Notes under the pieces: generated by a model
What the model was told of the DNA's origin: nothing
The model's database searches: none
The model's input: only the letters and a program-made list of their open reading frames with translations
In this document: positions 34,069 through 41,561 of the stretch, piece by piece
How the letters are laid out: each line of letters begins with the position of its first letter
Numbering within the stretch: the first letter of the stretch is position 1
Source: Fusobacteriia bacterium 4572_74
Lineage (GTDB): Bacteria > Fusobacteriota > Fusobacteriia > Fusobacteriales > Fusobacteriaceae
Length of the DNA: 41,561 bases
Reading direction: 5' to 3'
Assembly: GCA_002084825.1 (NCBI GenBank)
Contig: NBMF01000025.1
Span: 1-41,561, forward strand
Translations under genes and position numbers: made by a program

Positions 34069-34464
34069 CTATAATCTAAATCCATATGGAAATATATCAG
34101 TAAATTTTACTACTTTATATTCTTTTTTCATATTTGCCATAATAACAATAGTATCTTCAGTAGAGAATTCATTTATGACTTGTCTGCAAGCACCACATGG
34201 TGAGATAGGACCCTCTGTTTCTCCTACAACAGCTATAACCTTAATTTTTTTCATCCCTTTGGAAACAGCATGGAAAATAGCATTTCTTTCTCCGCACATA
34301 GATAATCCATAAGAAGAGTTTTCTACGTTACATCCTGAGTAATGATTTCCTTTATCGTCGATTAGAGTAGCTCCAACCTTAAAGTTTGAAAATTTTGCAT
34401 ATGCTCCTTCACGAGCTATGATAGCTTCGTCGATTAACCCTAATATCTCTTTTTCATTTAACAT
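34069..34464 (-). CDS. cdd: Cytidine deaminase
   Basis: A 131-residue zinc enzyme that converts (deoxy)cytidine to (deoxy)uridine. The zinc/catalytic motifs are SMCGERNAIF (Cys and catalytic Glu) and PISPCGACRQV (two Cys). GCNVENSSYG binds the nucleoside. ATG follows GAGGTGA. With deoD and deoB just upstream on the same strand it belongs to nucleoside catabolism, although a terminator separates deoD from it. Confidence 0.95.
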   Translation of the reverse strand: MLNEKEILGLIDEAIIAREGAYAKFSNFKVGATLIDDKGNHYSGCNVENSSYGLSMCGERNAIFHAVSKGMKKIKVIAVVGETEGPISPCGACRQVINEFSTEDTIVIMANMKKEYKVVKFTDIFPYGFRL

Positions 34465-34552
34465 ATTCTCACCTCTTTTTTATTATCTTATAAATTACAA
34501 GAATTTAAATTATACCTAACTGAGTACAATGTCACTTTACCTAAGGGTATTA

Positions 34553-34582
34553 AAAGGCACACCAAATGGTATGCCCTTTGTA
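34553..34582 (-). terminator. deoD terminator
   Basis: On the minus strand AAAGGGCATACC pairs with GGTGTGCCTTTT (one U-G wobble, loop ATTT), followed by a T-rich tail. It lies between deoD and cdd. Confidence 0.8.
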
Positions 34583-34619
34583 TTATAACATATTTTTTTT
34601 ATTACAGATTGAGATTACC

Positions 34620-35324
34620 TTATTTTTCTAAAGTACCTAATGCTATTTCGATCATTCCACTAAAAGTAGTTTGTCTTTCAGCAGAAGTAGTTTCTTCTCC
34701 AGTAACTAAGTGATCAGAGATAGTAAGTAGAGTAAGAGCTTTTACTCCATGTTTAGCTGCTACAGTATATAGACCAGCTGTTTCCATCTCTACACATAGT
34801 ACACCATATGATGCCCATTTTTTATAATCATCAAAGTTATCTCCATAAAATTCGTCGGAAGTAAATACATTCCCAGCCTTTACTTTAATATTTTGTTCTT
34901 CAGCAGATTTAATAGCTTTCATCATTAGATCAAAATCAGCTGTAGGAGCATAATCTGCACCATTAAATCTGATTTTGTTTAATCCTGAATTTGTAGAAGC
35001 AGACATAGCTAGAACGATATCTCTGACTTTTATATCTTCTCTATAAGATCCGGCAGATCCTACTCTAATCAAGTTTTTTACTCCAAAATCTTGGATTAAT
35101 TCATTTGCATAGATAGAGATAGACGGAACGCCCATACCAGTTCCTTGAACAGATACTTTTTTCCCTTTATAAGTACCAGTATATCCATACATTCCTCTAA
35201 CTTCATTATAGCACACTACATCTTCTAAAAATGTATCAGCAATCCATTTTGCTCTAAGTGGATCTCCTGGTAATAATACCGTTTCTGCAATATCACCTTT
35301 TTTTGCGTTAATATGTATACTCAT
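34620..35324 (-). CDS. deoD: Purine nucleoside phosphorylase, DeoD type
   Basis: A 234-residue hexameric phosphorylase that splits purine (deoxy)nucleosides with phosphate. It has [11 protein letters not shown] for phosphate binding, [40 protein letters not shown] and [10 protein letters not shown] for ribose contact, and the [10 protein letters not shown] loop with the catalytic Asp. Downstream of deoB on the same strand, it produces the (deoxy)ribose-1-phosphate that DeoB isomerises. Confidence 0.96.
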   Translation of the reverse strand: MSIHINAKKGDIAETVLLPGDPLRAKWIADTFLEDVVCYNEVRGMYGYTGTYKGKKVSVQGTGMGVPSISIYANELIQDFGVKNLIRVGSAGSYREDIKVRDIVLAMSASTNSGLNKIRFNGADYAPTADFDLMMKAIKSAEEQNIKVKAGNVFTSDEFYGDNFDDYKKWASYGVLCVEMETAGLYTVAAKHGVKALTLLTISDHLVTGEETTSAERQTTFSGMIEIALGTLEK

Positions 35325-35484
35325 CTTTTATTTCCTCCCCTGCGACTTTTGGTCGAATGTATAATTGATAATGAATAATTAAATTTTTAAAATTATCTGT
35401 GTTAATCCATTCTTTATCTGTTAGATCTGTGTCAAAAAAAATTTAATATTAATTTGTGGCTAAGATTTATTATTGCCATAATAT

Positions 35485-36681
35485 TTAAAATAGATCTTTA
35501 GCAAAACTAGTTCCTGGTAATTTATTTGAATCTAAGATCAATTCTTCAATAGTAGAAGCTATATCAGCAAATGATTCTCTGTCTCCTAAGTTTACTCCTT
35601 TTTTTAACCCCTGTCCATATGTGAGGATAGGAATATATTCCCTAGTATGATCTGTTCCTTCATAGGTAGGATCACATCCATGATCAGCTGTTAATATTAA
35701 AAGATCTTCCTCTTTCATAGCATCTATAATTTCAGGAAGTCTATTGTCAAATTCTTCTAAAGCATGCTTATATCCTTCTGGATTTCTTCTATGTCCAAAA
35801 TTCATGTCAAAATCAACTAAATTTGTAAAAATAAGACCTTTAGTATCTTCCTTAAGAGCTTTTATAGTTTTATTGACTCCATCCATATTATCAATATTTG
35901 TTCCACGAGTATCAGTCACTCCTACACCTGTAAATATATCATTGATTTTTCCAACAGCAACTACATCTAAACCTTTATCCTTAATCATGTCTAAAAGTGT
36001 AGTTCTTGGTGGGACTACTGAATAATCGTGTCTATTAGGAGTTCTTTTATAATTTCCTATTCCATCTCCAAGATATGGCCTAGCAATTACTCTGGCTACT
36101 GGAGCCATCTCACTACATATTTCTAGTGCTATTTCACAGGCTTTATATAGTTCTGCCAGAGGTATATCTTCTTCATGTGCTGCTATTTGCATTACTGGAT
36201 CAGCAGAAGTATAAACTATCCAAGCTCCTGTTTTTTTTTGTTTTGTCCCATAATCATCCAATACTTTAGTTCCTGAATATGGCATATTACAAAGAATTTT
36301 TCTTCCAGTTCTTTTTTCTAATTCATCCAAAACTTTTTTTGAAAATCCATTTGGATATGTTGGAAAGGGTGTTTCATTGATAATTCCAGTAATTTCCCAA
36401 TGACCTGTAGTAGTATCCTTTCCTTTAGAAGATTCTTTAGCTTTTCCATAAGCTCCTAATGATTTTTCTCCAGAACAATCTATAGTTTTAGCTACTCCTT
36501 TTATATCTGTTAAGTTCCCTAGACCTAATCGTTCCATATTGGGTAAGTTGATCCCCCCTGTAGAACTTGCAATGTGACCAAAAGTATTTGATCCTATGTC
36601 TCCATAATCTTTAGCATCAGGTAATTCTCCTACTCCAGCACTGTCAAGTACTATGATTATAGCTCTATCTATATTTTTCAT
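35485..36681 (-). CDS. deoB: Phosphopentomutase
   Basis: A 398-residue metalloenzyme of the alkaline-phosphatase superfamily that converts (deoxy)ribose-1-phosphate to the 5-phosphate. Metal and phosphothreonine regions are IIVLDSAGVGELPDA, GKDTTTGHWEITG (with the phospho-Thr), FTNLVDFDMNFGHRR and LTADHGCDPTYEGTDHTRE. The start at 36681 has GGGAGG just upstream; the frame is open further to 36726 but lacks a ribosome site. It is the first gene of the deoB-deoD pair; about 160 nt between them contain no terminator. Confidence 0.96.
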   Translation of the reverse strand: MKNIDRAIIIVLDSAGVGELPDAKDYGDIGSNTFGHIASSTGGINLPNMERLGLGNLTDIKGVAKTIDCSGEKSLGAYGKAKESSKGKDTTTGHWEITGIINETPFPTYPNGFSKKVLDELEKRTGRKILCNMPYSGTKVLDDYGTKQKKTGAWIVYTSADPVMQIAAHEEDIPLAELYKACEIALEICSEMAPVARVIARPYLGDGIGNYKRTPNRHDYSVVPPRTTLLDMIKDKGLDVVAVGKINDIFTGVGVTDTRGTNIDNMDGVNKTIKALKEDTKGLIFTNLVDFDMNFGHRRNPEGYKHALEEFDNRLPEIIDAMKEEDLLILTADHGCDPTYEGTDHTREYIPILTYGQGLKKGVNLGDRESFADIASTIEELILDSNKLPGTSFAKDLF

Positions 36682-36747
36682 AACTGCCTCCCTATCTTTA
36701 AATAATTTTTTTATTCTTTTAATCATTCTATAATGATTAATCTATGA

Positions 36748-36777
36748 TATATAGGACAAATGTCTTTATTTTTTCAA
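36748..36777 (-). promoter_or_regulatory. Possible deoB promoter
   Basis: On the minus strand TTGAAA (36777-36772) and TATATA (36753-36748) are 18 bp apart, just after the stop of the upstream gene. Assigned by eye. Confidence 0.4.
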
Positions 36778-36785
36778 GTTGGTAT

Positions 36786-37193
36786 CTATTCATCTAAAAA
36801 TTTTAAATATTCAGTTTTTTCTATTTCAACGAGGGAGAGATTAGGGCTCATACCTTTAATGAATTTCATAAGCGGGTCATCGGAGCTTATATTATTGAAA
36901 GTAATTTTTTTACAGACTTTTTCAAGGATGATACATCTACTTTTTACTCCCATACCCTGTATTTTTTTATAACTGCTTTCTATTACAGTAGTAGCACACA
37001 CAAGGTCTATATTTTCACAGTCAAAACAGATCACAATATCTCCTACTTTGATGTTTTTAAAGTCTTTTCTATACTCTCTAGACGATATCTCTATCCTATC
37101 ACCTACTTCATCAAAAATATCTGACCATACAGTCAAATTTTTATCAGTGGTCCTACATTCCTTGTCCCTTCTCAATAGATAATATTTTTTCAC
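36786..37193 (-). CDS. Hypothetical protein, possibly PUA/EVE-like
   Basis: A 135-residue protein with a basic N-terminus (MKKYYLLRRDKECRTTD) and a small beta-rich body: IKVGDIVICFDCENIDLVCATTVIESSYKKI resembles the strand-turn core of EVE/ASCH-type PUA-like folds, which bind modified bases in nucleic acids. The match is weak and no family is certain. Four or five cysteines (for example CFDCENIDLVC) could bind metal, but the spacing is irregular. It lies upstream of deoB on the same strand, with a possible deoB promoter in between. Confidence 0.5.
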   Translation of the reverse strand: MKKYYLLRRDKECRTTDKNLTVWSDIFDEVGDRIEISSREYRKDFKNIKVGDIVICFDCENIDLVCATTVIESSYKKIQGMGVKSRCIILEKVCKKITFNNISSDDPLMKFIKGMSPNLSLVEIEKTEYLKFLDE

Positions 37194-37341
37194 CTAAAAT
37201 CCTCCCTTATAAAGAATATTTTAACCTACATTATATTCTACTCTTTTTTTTATAAAAATTAAGAATTTATTTAAAAAATTTTTGGAGAAGGAATGATTTT
37301 AAATTTTTGGTATACTTTATAAGTAGGAGGTGAATAGTAGG

Positions 37342-38373
37342 ATGGAAACTCAAATTATGATTAGTGGAAAAAAATTATTCTATAAAAACGGTTATTTTAA
37401 GACTAAGGTCTCTCATATAACAGATGATATAGGAATATCTACGGGGAATTTCTATACTTACTATAGCTCCAAAGAGGTACTTTTAGATAGGATTTTGAGA
37501 GAACAGCTAAATATTTTAGATAGGGAATTTAAGATAGCTATAGATGTATATGGGGAATTATCAGATATATTAAATAATTTTTTTATTACAAATATTAATT
37601 TTGTAATAAATATGATCCCATTGTATATTTTAAAAGAGGAAGTTGAAGAAAATATCAATAAATTTAAAGATACAACTGTTAAAATTATAAGGGAATATGA
37701 TGAAATTTTATCCCATTATATCAAGAAAATTCTTTTGAAAGAATCTATAAATTTAAAACAATTAGACATAATAGTCTCACTCATAAATATCCAGGTTAAA
37801 ACATACATGACTTACCTTATAAAAAGGGAAAACATAGAATATCTAAATATTAAAAGCATAGGGGAAAAAGCTGATATATTAACATCATTGTCACTTTCAA
37901 TCTGTACTATATTTAATTTGAATTTTAAAAATATTGATAAGTATGATAGTTTGACAGGAGTATATTCAGAAGAATATTTCATTAATTTTTTAAAAGAGGT
38001 GACATTGACAAATGAGATGAATGACACGGTTTTTTTTGTGGTATATCCACCGAGATTAAAAATAAATAAAAAAGATTTTTTTTCAGATTCAATATTGAAG
38101 GGAATATCGGATATTTTGAAAAAATATACAAAATCAGATGATATTATAGGCCTTGTAAATGAAATATATTTCATTATATATATGAAAAAGATAGGCGGAA
38201 TGGAAGTGGGAAAATCTATTGAAAAAAGACTGAAAAAAATGTTTGAAGGGATGGAAAAAAAATATTCTAATAAAGGGACTTGTACCATACAGATTGAATT
38301 TATTTCTATAAAAGAATCGATGTCTTATGTCACAATTAAAACAAAGATAGATGAAATCATATACCGAAAATAA
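37342..38373 (+). CDS. TetR-family regulator fused to a degenerate GGDEF domain
   Basis: A 343-residue protein. Residues 1-48 are a TetR helix-turn-helix (KLFYKNGYFKTKVSHITDDI, GISTGNFYTYYSSKEVLLD). Residues 50-195 form a helical ligand/dimer domain as in TetR proteins. From 200 on the text changes to a GGDEF-like fold: YDSLTGVYSEEYFINFL (family DxLTGLYNRRYF), FFVVYPPRLKI, then SILKGISDILKKYTKSDDIIG leading to NEIYF (283-287), where active enzymes have GGDEF. The catalytic Gly-Gly-Asp/Glu-Glu are lost, so it should not make c-di-GMP; it may sense a nucleotide or mediate dimerisation. The start is ATG 37342; an in-frame GTG at 37330 overlaps the AGGAGG site. Confidence 0.75.
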   Translation: METQIMISGKKLFYKNGYFKTKVSHITDDIGISTGNFYTYYSSKEVLLDRILREQLNILDREFKIAIDVYGELSDILNNFFITNINFVINMIPLYILKEEVEENINKFKDTTVKIIREYDEILSHYIKKILLKESINLKQLDIIVSLINIQVKTYMTYLIKRENIEYLNIKSIGEKADILTSLSLSICTIFNLNFKNIDKYDSLTGVYSEEYFINFLKEVTLTNEMNDTVFFVVYPPRLKINKKDFFSDSILKGISDILKKYTKSDDIIGLVNEIYFIIYMKKIGGMEVGKSIEKRLKKMFEGMEKKYSNKGTCTIQIEFISIKESMSYVTIKTKIDEIIYRK

Positions 38374-38390
38374 AAAAATAAAAATTAAGA

Positions 38391-38421
38391 GGATCTGAAA
38401 GTTATTCTTTTTGATCCTTTT
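38391..38421 (+). terminator. Terminator after the TetR-GGDEF gene
   Basis: AGGATC...GAAAG pairs with CTTTT...GATCCT around TTATT, followed by a T-rich run. Confidence 0.7.
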
Positions 38422-38424
38422 TAT

Positions 38425-38454
38425 TTGTAAGATTAAATATGAATGATGTAATAT
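38425..38454 (+). promoter_or_regulatory. Predicted uvrA promoter
   Basis: TTGTAA (38425-38430) and TAATAT (38449-38454) are 18 bp apart, about 40 nt before the GTG start. No LexA box is recognised by eye. Confidence 0.5.
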
Positions 38455-38493
38455 AGTTGTATACATAAAGATTATATAAATAAGGAGGGAATT

Positions 38494-41400
38494 GTGAACA
38501 ATAAGATTATTATTAAAGGAGCACGTGAACATAACCTTAAAAATATAAATTTAGAGATACCAAAATATAAATTTGTAGTTATTACAGGAGTGAGTGGCAG
38601 TGGAAAATCCTCCCTTGCCTTTGATACAATATATTCTGAAGGGCAGAGAAGATATGTAGAAAGTTTATCAGCTTATGCCAGGCAATTTATCGGACAGATG
38701 ACAAAACCTGATTTAGATAGTATAGAGGGATTGTCTCCAGCAATTTCAATTGAACAGAAAACAACCAACAAAAATCCAAGATCTATAGTGGGAACAATGA
38801 CTGAAGTATATGACTATATGAGGTTACTCTACGCTCATATTGGGATAGCATACTGTCCAATATGTAATTCTCCAGTAGAAAAACAAAGTGTAGATGAGAT
38901 TGTAGATACTATTATGGGAAAAGGAGAGTTAGGAGATAAACTCCTCCTCCTGTCACCTGTTATAAAAGATAAGAAAGGTACCCACAAAAATCTATTTATC
39001 AATTTAGTAAAAAAAGGATTTGTAAGGGCTAGGATAGATGGTGAGATCCTATATCTAGAAGATGATATAGATTTAGATAAAAATAAAAAACATGATATAG
39101 AGGTTGTTATAGACAGACTTATAATAAAAAAAGAAACTGAATTTTTAACTCGATTGACAGATGGAATAGAGAGTTCTATAGGATTATCAGAAGGCAGAGT
39201 TATAGCCAATATAAATGGTATAGATCATTCTTATAGTGAAAATTTCACCTGTCCCAATCATGAAAATATAGAGATACCTGATATTAACCCCAGATTATTT
39301 TCTTTTAATGCTCCCTATGGGGCTTGTCCAGAGTGTAATGGATTAGGGAAAAAATTAGAGGTTGATGAAAATAAGCTGATCATAGATGAAAAAAAATCCA
39401 TTAATGATGGGGGGCTATATATACCAGGGGCTTCAAGTACCAAGGGATATGTATGGACAATATTTTCTGCCATGGCAAAAGCTTTTAAGATAGATTTAGA
39501 TAAACCATTAAAAAAACTGACAAAAAAAGAAAAAAATATTATATTTTATGGGAGTTCTGGAAAAAAATTTAAAGTTGACTACATTGGACGGGAATTTAAC
39601 TATAATGGGATGAAAACTTTTGAAGGGATAGTGAAAAATCTAGAAAGAAGATACTACGAAACGGGTTCTGAATCTACAAAAGATGAGATAGAAAATAAAT
39701 ATATGATGCGTAGAACCTGTAACAGCTGTCATGGGAAGAGACTCAGAGAGGAAGTGTTGTCCATTACAATTAATAAGATGAATATTATGGATGTGAGTTT
39801 TTTAAGTATAAAGGATTGTTTAGTATTTTTTAATGGGCTTATTCTAAATCCTAAGGAAGAGATTATTTCCAAAGATATATTAAAAGAAATAAAAGAACGT
39901 CTCAACTTCATGATAAATGTAGGTTTAGATTATCTGAGCCTTGCCCGTGAGACAAGAACCCTGTCTGGAGGAGAATCTCAAAGAATTAGGCTAGCTACTC
40001 AGATTGGAAGTGGATTGACAGGGGTACTTTATGTACTCGATGAACCTAGTATAGGTCTACATCAGAGGGACAATGATAAATTATTGAAGACTCTCAATAG
40101 ACTTAAAGAATTAGGTAATACTTTGATAGTTGTAGAACATGATGAGGAAACTATGATGCAGTCGGATTATATTTTTGATTTAGGACCTGGAGCTGGAAGA
40201 TTTGGAGGAGAAATAGTAGCAAAAGGAACTCCTAAACAAATTATGAAATCTAAAAAATCCCTGACTGGAAAATATTTAAAGGGGGAGATTGGTATAGAAG
40301 TTCCACTAAAAAGGCGTAAATCTAAAGAATATTTGGAGATACTAGGAGCTTCTGGAAATAATCTAAAAGATGTAGATGTGAAGATACCACTAGGAATAAT
40401 GACAGCTATTACAGGAGTCAGTGGAAGTGGGAAGTCCACCTTAATCAATCAAACCCTGTACCCCATATTATTCAACAGTTTGAATAAAGGGAAGTTATAT
40501 CCATTGAATTATAAAAAAATAAAGGGTTTAGATTACCTAAATAAAGTTATAGACATAAATCAAAGTCCTATTGGACGAACTCCTAGATCAAATACGGCTA
40601 CTTATACCAAGATGTTTGATGATATTCGTGGAATATTTACTGAAACTCGTGAAGCTAAACTTCGGGGATATCAAAAAGGGAGGTTTTCATTTAATGTTAA
40701 AGGAGGCCGGTGTGAAGCCTGCCAAGGTGCTGGAATCATAAAAATTGAGATGAACTTCTTGCCAGATGTATATGTAGAGTGTGAAGTGTGTAAGGGGAAA
40801 AGGTATAATCGTGAAACTTTGGAGATAGTGTATAAAGGGAAAAATATATCTGAAATTTTGGGCCTCAGTGTAGGAGAGGCTTATGATTTTTTTAATAAAA
40901 TTCCATCTCTAGAAAGAAGATTGAAGGTACTTATAGATGTAGGATTAGATTATATAAAATTAGGGCAGCCTGCTACTACTCTGTCTGGAGGAGAAGCTCA
41001 AAGGATAAAACTAGCAACAGAACTGTCTAAAATGAGTAGAGGGCATACAATATATATATTAGACGAACCTACTACAGGGCTTCATTTTGAAGATATAAGA
41101 AAATTATTGGAAGTTTTGAATAGATTGGTGGATAAAGAAAATAGTGTAATTATAATTGAACATAATCTAGATGTAGTAAAAATAGCGGATTATGTTATAG
41201 ATATTGGTCCTGAAGGAGGAGACGGTGGCGGTGAGATCATAGCCACAGGGACACCTGAGGAAATAATAAACTTTGAAAATTCTTATACTGGAAAATATTT
41301 AAAAAAATTAGCAACTGATACAGGATGTACTGAGGTACAAGTAGCTATATTAACTGAGAGAATCAATCACTTAACTGATCATTTAAGAACTAACAAGAAG

Positions 41401-41526
41401 GATCATCATTCTAGATTAGGATTAATGAAAATGGTTGGTAAAAGAAGAAGATTATTAGACTACATGATCAAGAAAGATTTAGATGGTTACAGAACATTAA
41501 TCTCTAAATTAGGAATCAGAAAGTAA
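38494..41526 (+). CDS. uvrA: UvrA excinuclease subunit fused in frame to ribosomal protein S15
   Basis: A 1010-residue frame. Residues 1 to about 939 are UvrA, the damage-recognition ATPase of nucleotide excision repair. It has two ABC modules with Walker A sites (GVSGSGKSS, 32-40; GVSGSGKST, 641-649), signatures [12 protein letters not shown] and [12 protein letters not shown], and zinc fingers beginning CPICNSP and CEACQGAG. The normal UvrA end ([11 protein letters not shown]) then runs straight into residues 940-1010, which are S15 ([45 protein letters not shown]) lacking about its first 15 residues. The join lies in AAAAAAATTAGCAACT (41301-41316). GTG start with AAGGAGGG. A deletion between two neighbouring genes, real or an assembly artefact, explains it. 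Confidence 0.93.
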   Translation: MNNKIIIKGAREHNLKNINLEIPKYKFVVITGVSGSGKSSLAFDTIYSEGQRRYVESLSAYARQFIGQMTKPDLDSIEGLSPAISIEQKTTNKNPRSIVGTMTEVYDYMRLLYAHIGIAYCPICNSPVEKQSVDEIVDTIMGKGELGDKLLLLSPVIKDKKGTHKNLFINLVKKGFVRARIDGEILYLEDDIDLDKNKKHDIEVVIDRLIIKKETEFLTRLTDGIESSIGLSEGRVIANINGIDHSYSENFTCPNHENIEIPDINPRLFSFNAPYGACPECNGLGKKLEVDENKLIIDEKKSINDGGLYIPGASSTKGYVWTIFSAMAKAFKIDLDKPLKKLTKKEKNIIFYGSSGKKFKVDYIGREFNYNGMKTFEGIVKNLERRYYETGSESTKDEIENKYMMRRTCNSCHGKRLREEVLSITINKMNIMDVSFLSIKDCLVFFNGLILNPKEEIISKDILKEIKERLNFMINVGLDYLSLARETRTLSGGESQRIRLATQIGSGLTGVLYVLDEPSIGLHQRDNDKLLKTLNRLKELGNTLIVVEHDEETMMQSDYIFDLGPGAGRFGGEIVAKGTPKQIMKSKKSLTGKYLKGEIGIEVPLKRRKSKEYLEILGASGNNLKDVDVKIPLGIMTAITGVSGSGKSTLINQTLYPILFNSLNKGKLYPLNYKKIKGLDYLNKVIDINQSPIGRTPRSNTATYTKMFDDIRGIFTETREAKLRGYQKGRFSFNVKGGRCEACQGAGIIKIEMNFLPDVYVECEVCKGKRYNRETLEIVYKGKNISEILGLSVGEAYDFFNKIPSLERRLKVLIDVGLDYIKLGQPATTLSGGEAQRIKLATELSKMSRGHTIYILDEPTTGLHFEDIRKLLEVLNRLVDKENSVIIIEHNLDVVKIADYVIDIGPEGGDGGGEIIATGTPEEIINFENSYTGKYLKKLATDTGCTEVQVAILTERINHLTDHLRTNKKDHHSRLGLMKMVGKRRRLLDYMIKKDLDGYRTLISKLGIRK
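41311..41526 (+). pseudogene. rpsO: 5'-truncated ribosomal protein S15 portion
   Basis: The last 71 codons encode S15 from [10 protein letters not shown] to the C-terminal LGIRK. The 16S rRNA-contacting HHSRLGL segment is kept, but the start codon, ribosome site, promoter and first helix of normal S15 are absent. Any S15 made here would hang on the end of UvrA. The usual rpsO terminator follows. Confidence 0.92.
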
Positions 41527-41532
41527 TTAATT

Positions 41533-41559
41533 AGACAGGCCTTGGGCCTGTCTTTTTTT
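41533..41559 (+). terminator. rpsO-type terminator
   Basis: AGACAGGCC / GGCCTGTCT with loop TTG followed by seven T residues. Confidence 0.95.
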
Positions 41560-41561
41560 AT

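Noticed and set aside
37812-38532. Two overlapping minus-strand frames (158 and 132 codons) opposite the TetR-GGDEF gene
   Set aside because: They are antisense to a gene with clear domain text, rich in Phe/Ile/Ser as expected from AT-rich antisense, and have no ribosome site.
1-41561. CRISPR array, phage, insertion sequence, tRNA or rRNA
   Set aside because: No regularly spaced repeats, integrase or transposase text, or cloverleaf/rRNA signatures were seen; the repeats found are short tandem copies or hairpins.

Overview
The window is a strongly AT-rich bacterial chromosome segment that looks like Fusobacteriota. A marine, amino-acid-fermenting relative such as Psychrilyobacter, Ilyobacter or Propionigenium is my inference from protein style, not a proven identification. 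Supporting signs are very low GC, strong AGGAGG ribosome sites, outer-membrane barrel proteins (FadL/OmpP1 and a small porin-like protein), a Na+/H+ antiporter, and arginase next to an ornithine-racemase-type enzyme. I see no rRNA, tRNA, CRISPR array, insertion sequence or prophage.

Layout. 0.4-5.5 kb (+): broken alanine racemase, arginase, ornithine-racemase-type PLP enzyme, a 47-aa one-helix microprotein, NhaC antiporter. 5.5-9.9 kb: ywbE (-), then a LytS/LytR (BtsSR-like) two-component pair and a CstA-family transporter whose promoter region carries a 21-bp-phased direct repeat suited to a LytTR regulator. 10-16 kb: trpS (-) with a duplicated start region and an attenuator-like terminator, a MORN-repeat remnant, a recG with an internal deletion, a metallophosphoesterase, proS. 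16-23.5 kb: an empty hairpin-rich stretch, an outer-membrane barrel, a YwaF/TIGR02206 membrane protein, a double-viroplasmin RNase H, a DUF547 protein, rpmE, upp, and an operon of azoreductase, frameshifted isoprenoid-synthase-like gene, DUF2147 protein and methyltransferase. 23.6-28 kb: FadL-type porin, CoA-type Nudix hydrolase, two tandem TtcA-like tRNA thiolases. 28.4-37.2 kb (mostly -): deletion-damaged deoxynucleoside kinase, ruvA, RluA-type pseudouridine synthase, trkH-trkA potassium uptake, a 5'-truncated gene, then nucleoside salvage (cdd, deoD, deoB) and a possible PUA/EVE-like protein. 37.3-41.5 kb (+): a TetR regulator fused to a degenerate GGDEF domain, and uvrA fused in frame to most of rpsO (ribosomal protein S15).

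How the genes work together. Arginase plus an ornithine-racemase-type enzyme suggests arginine to ornithine to D-ornithine fermentation. LytS/LytR plus CstA looks like a carboxylate-sensing and uptake module. cdd, deoD and deoB (with upp elsewhere) form nucleoside salvage. recG, ruvA and uvrA are DNA repair genes; recG is broken and uvrA is altered at its end.

The most striking pattern is the number of small structural lesions in otherwise intact, conserved genes. They are an exact 14-bp tandem duplication in alr, an exact 54-bp tandem duplication over the trpS start, out-of-frame internal deletions in recG and the nucleoside kinase, a 1-nt frameshift in the isoprenoid-synthase-like gene, a truncated gene at 33.8 kb, and the uvrA-rpsO fusion. 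They are either real, recent genome damage or assembly joins, and read-level checking would decide. The best candidates for new biology are the TetR-GGDEF fusion, the trpS leader architecture and the LytTR-type operator upstream of cstA.
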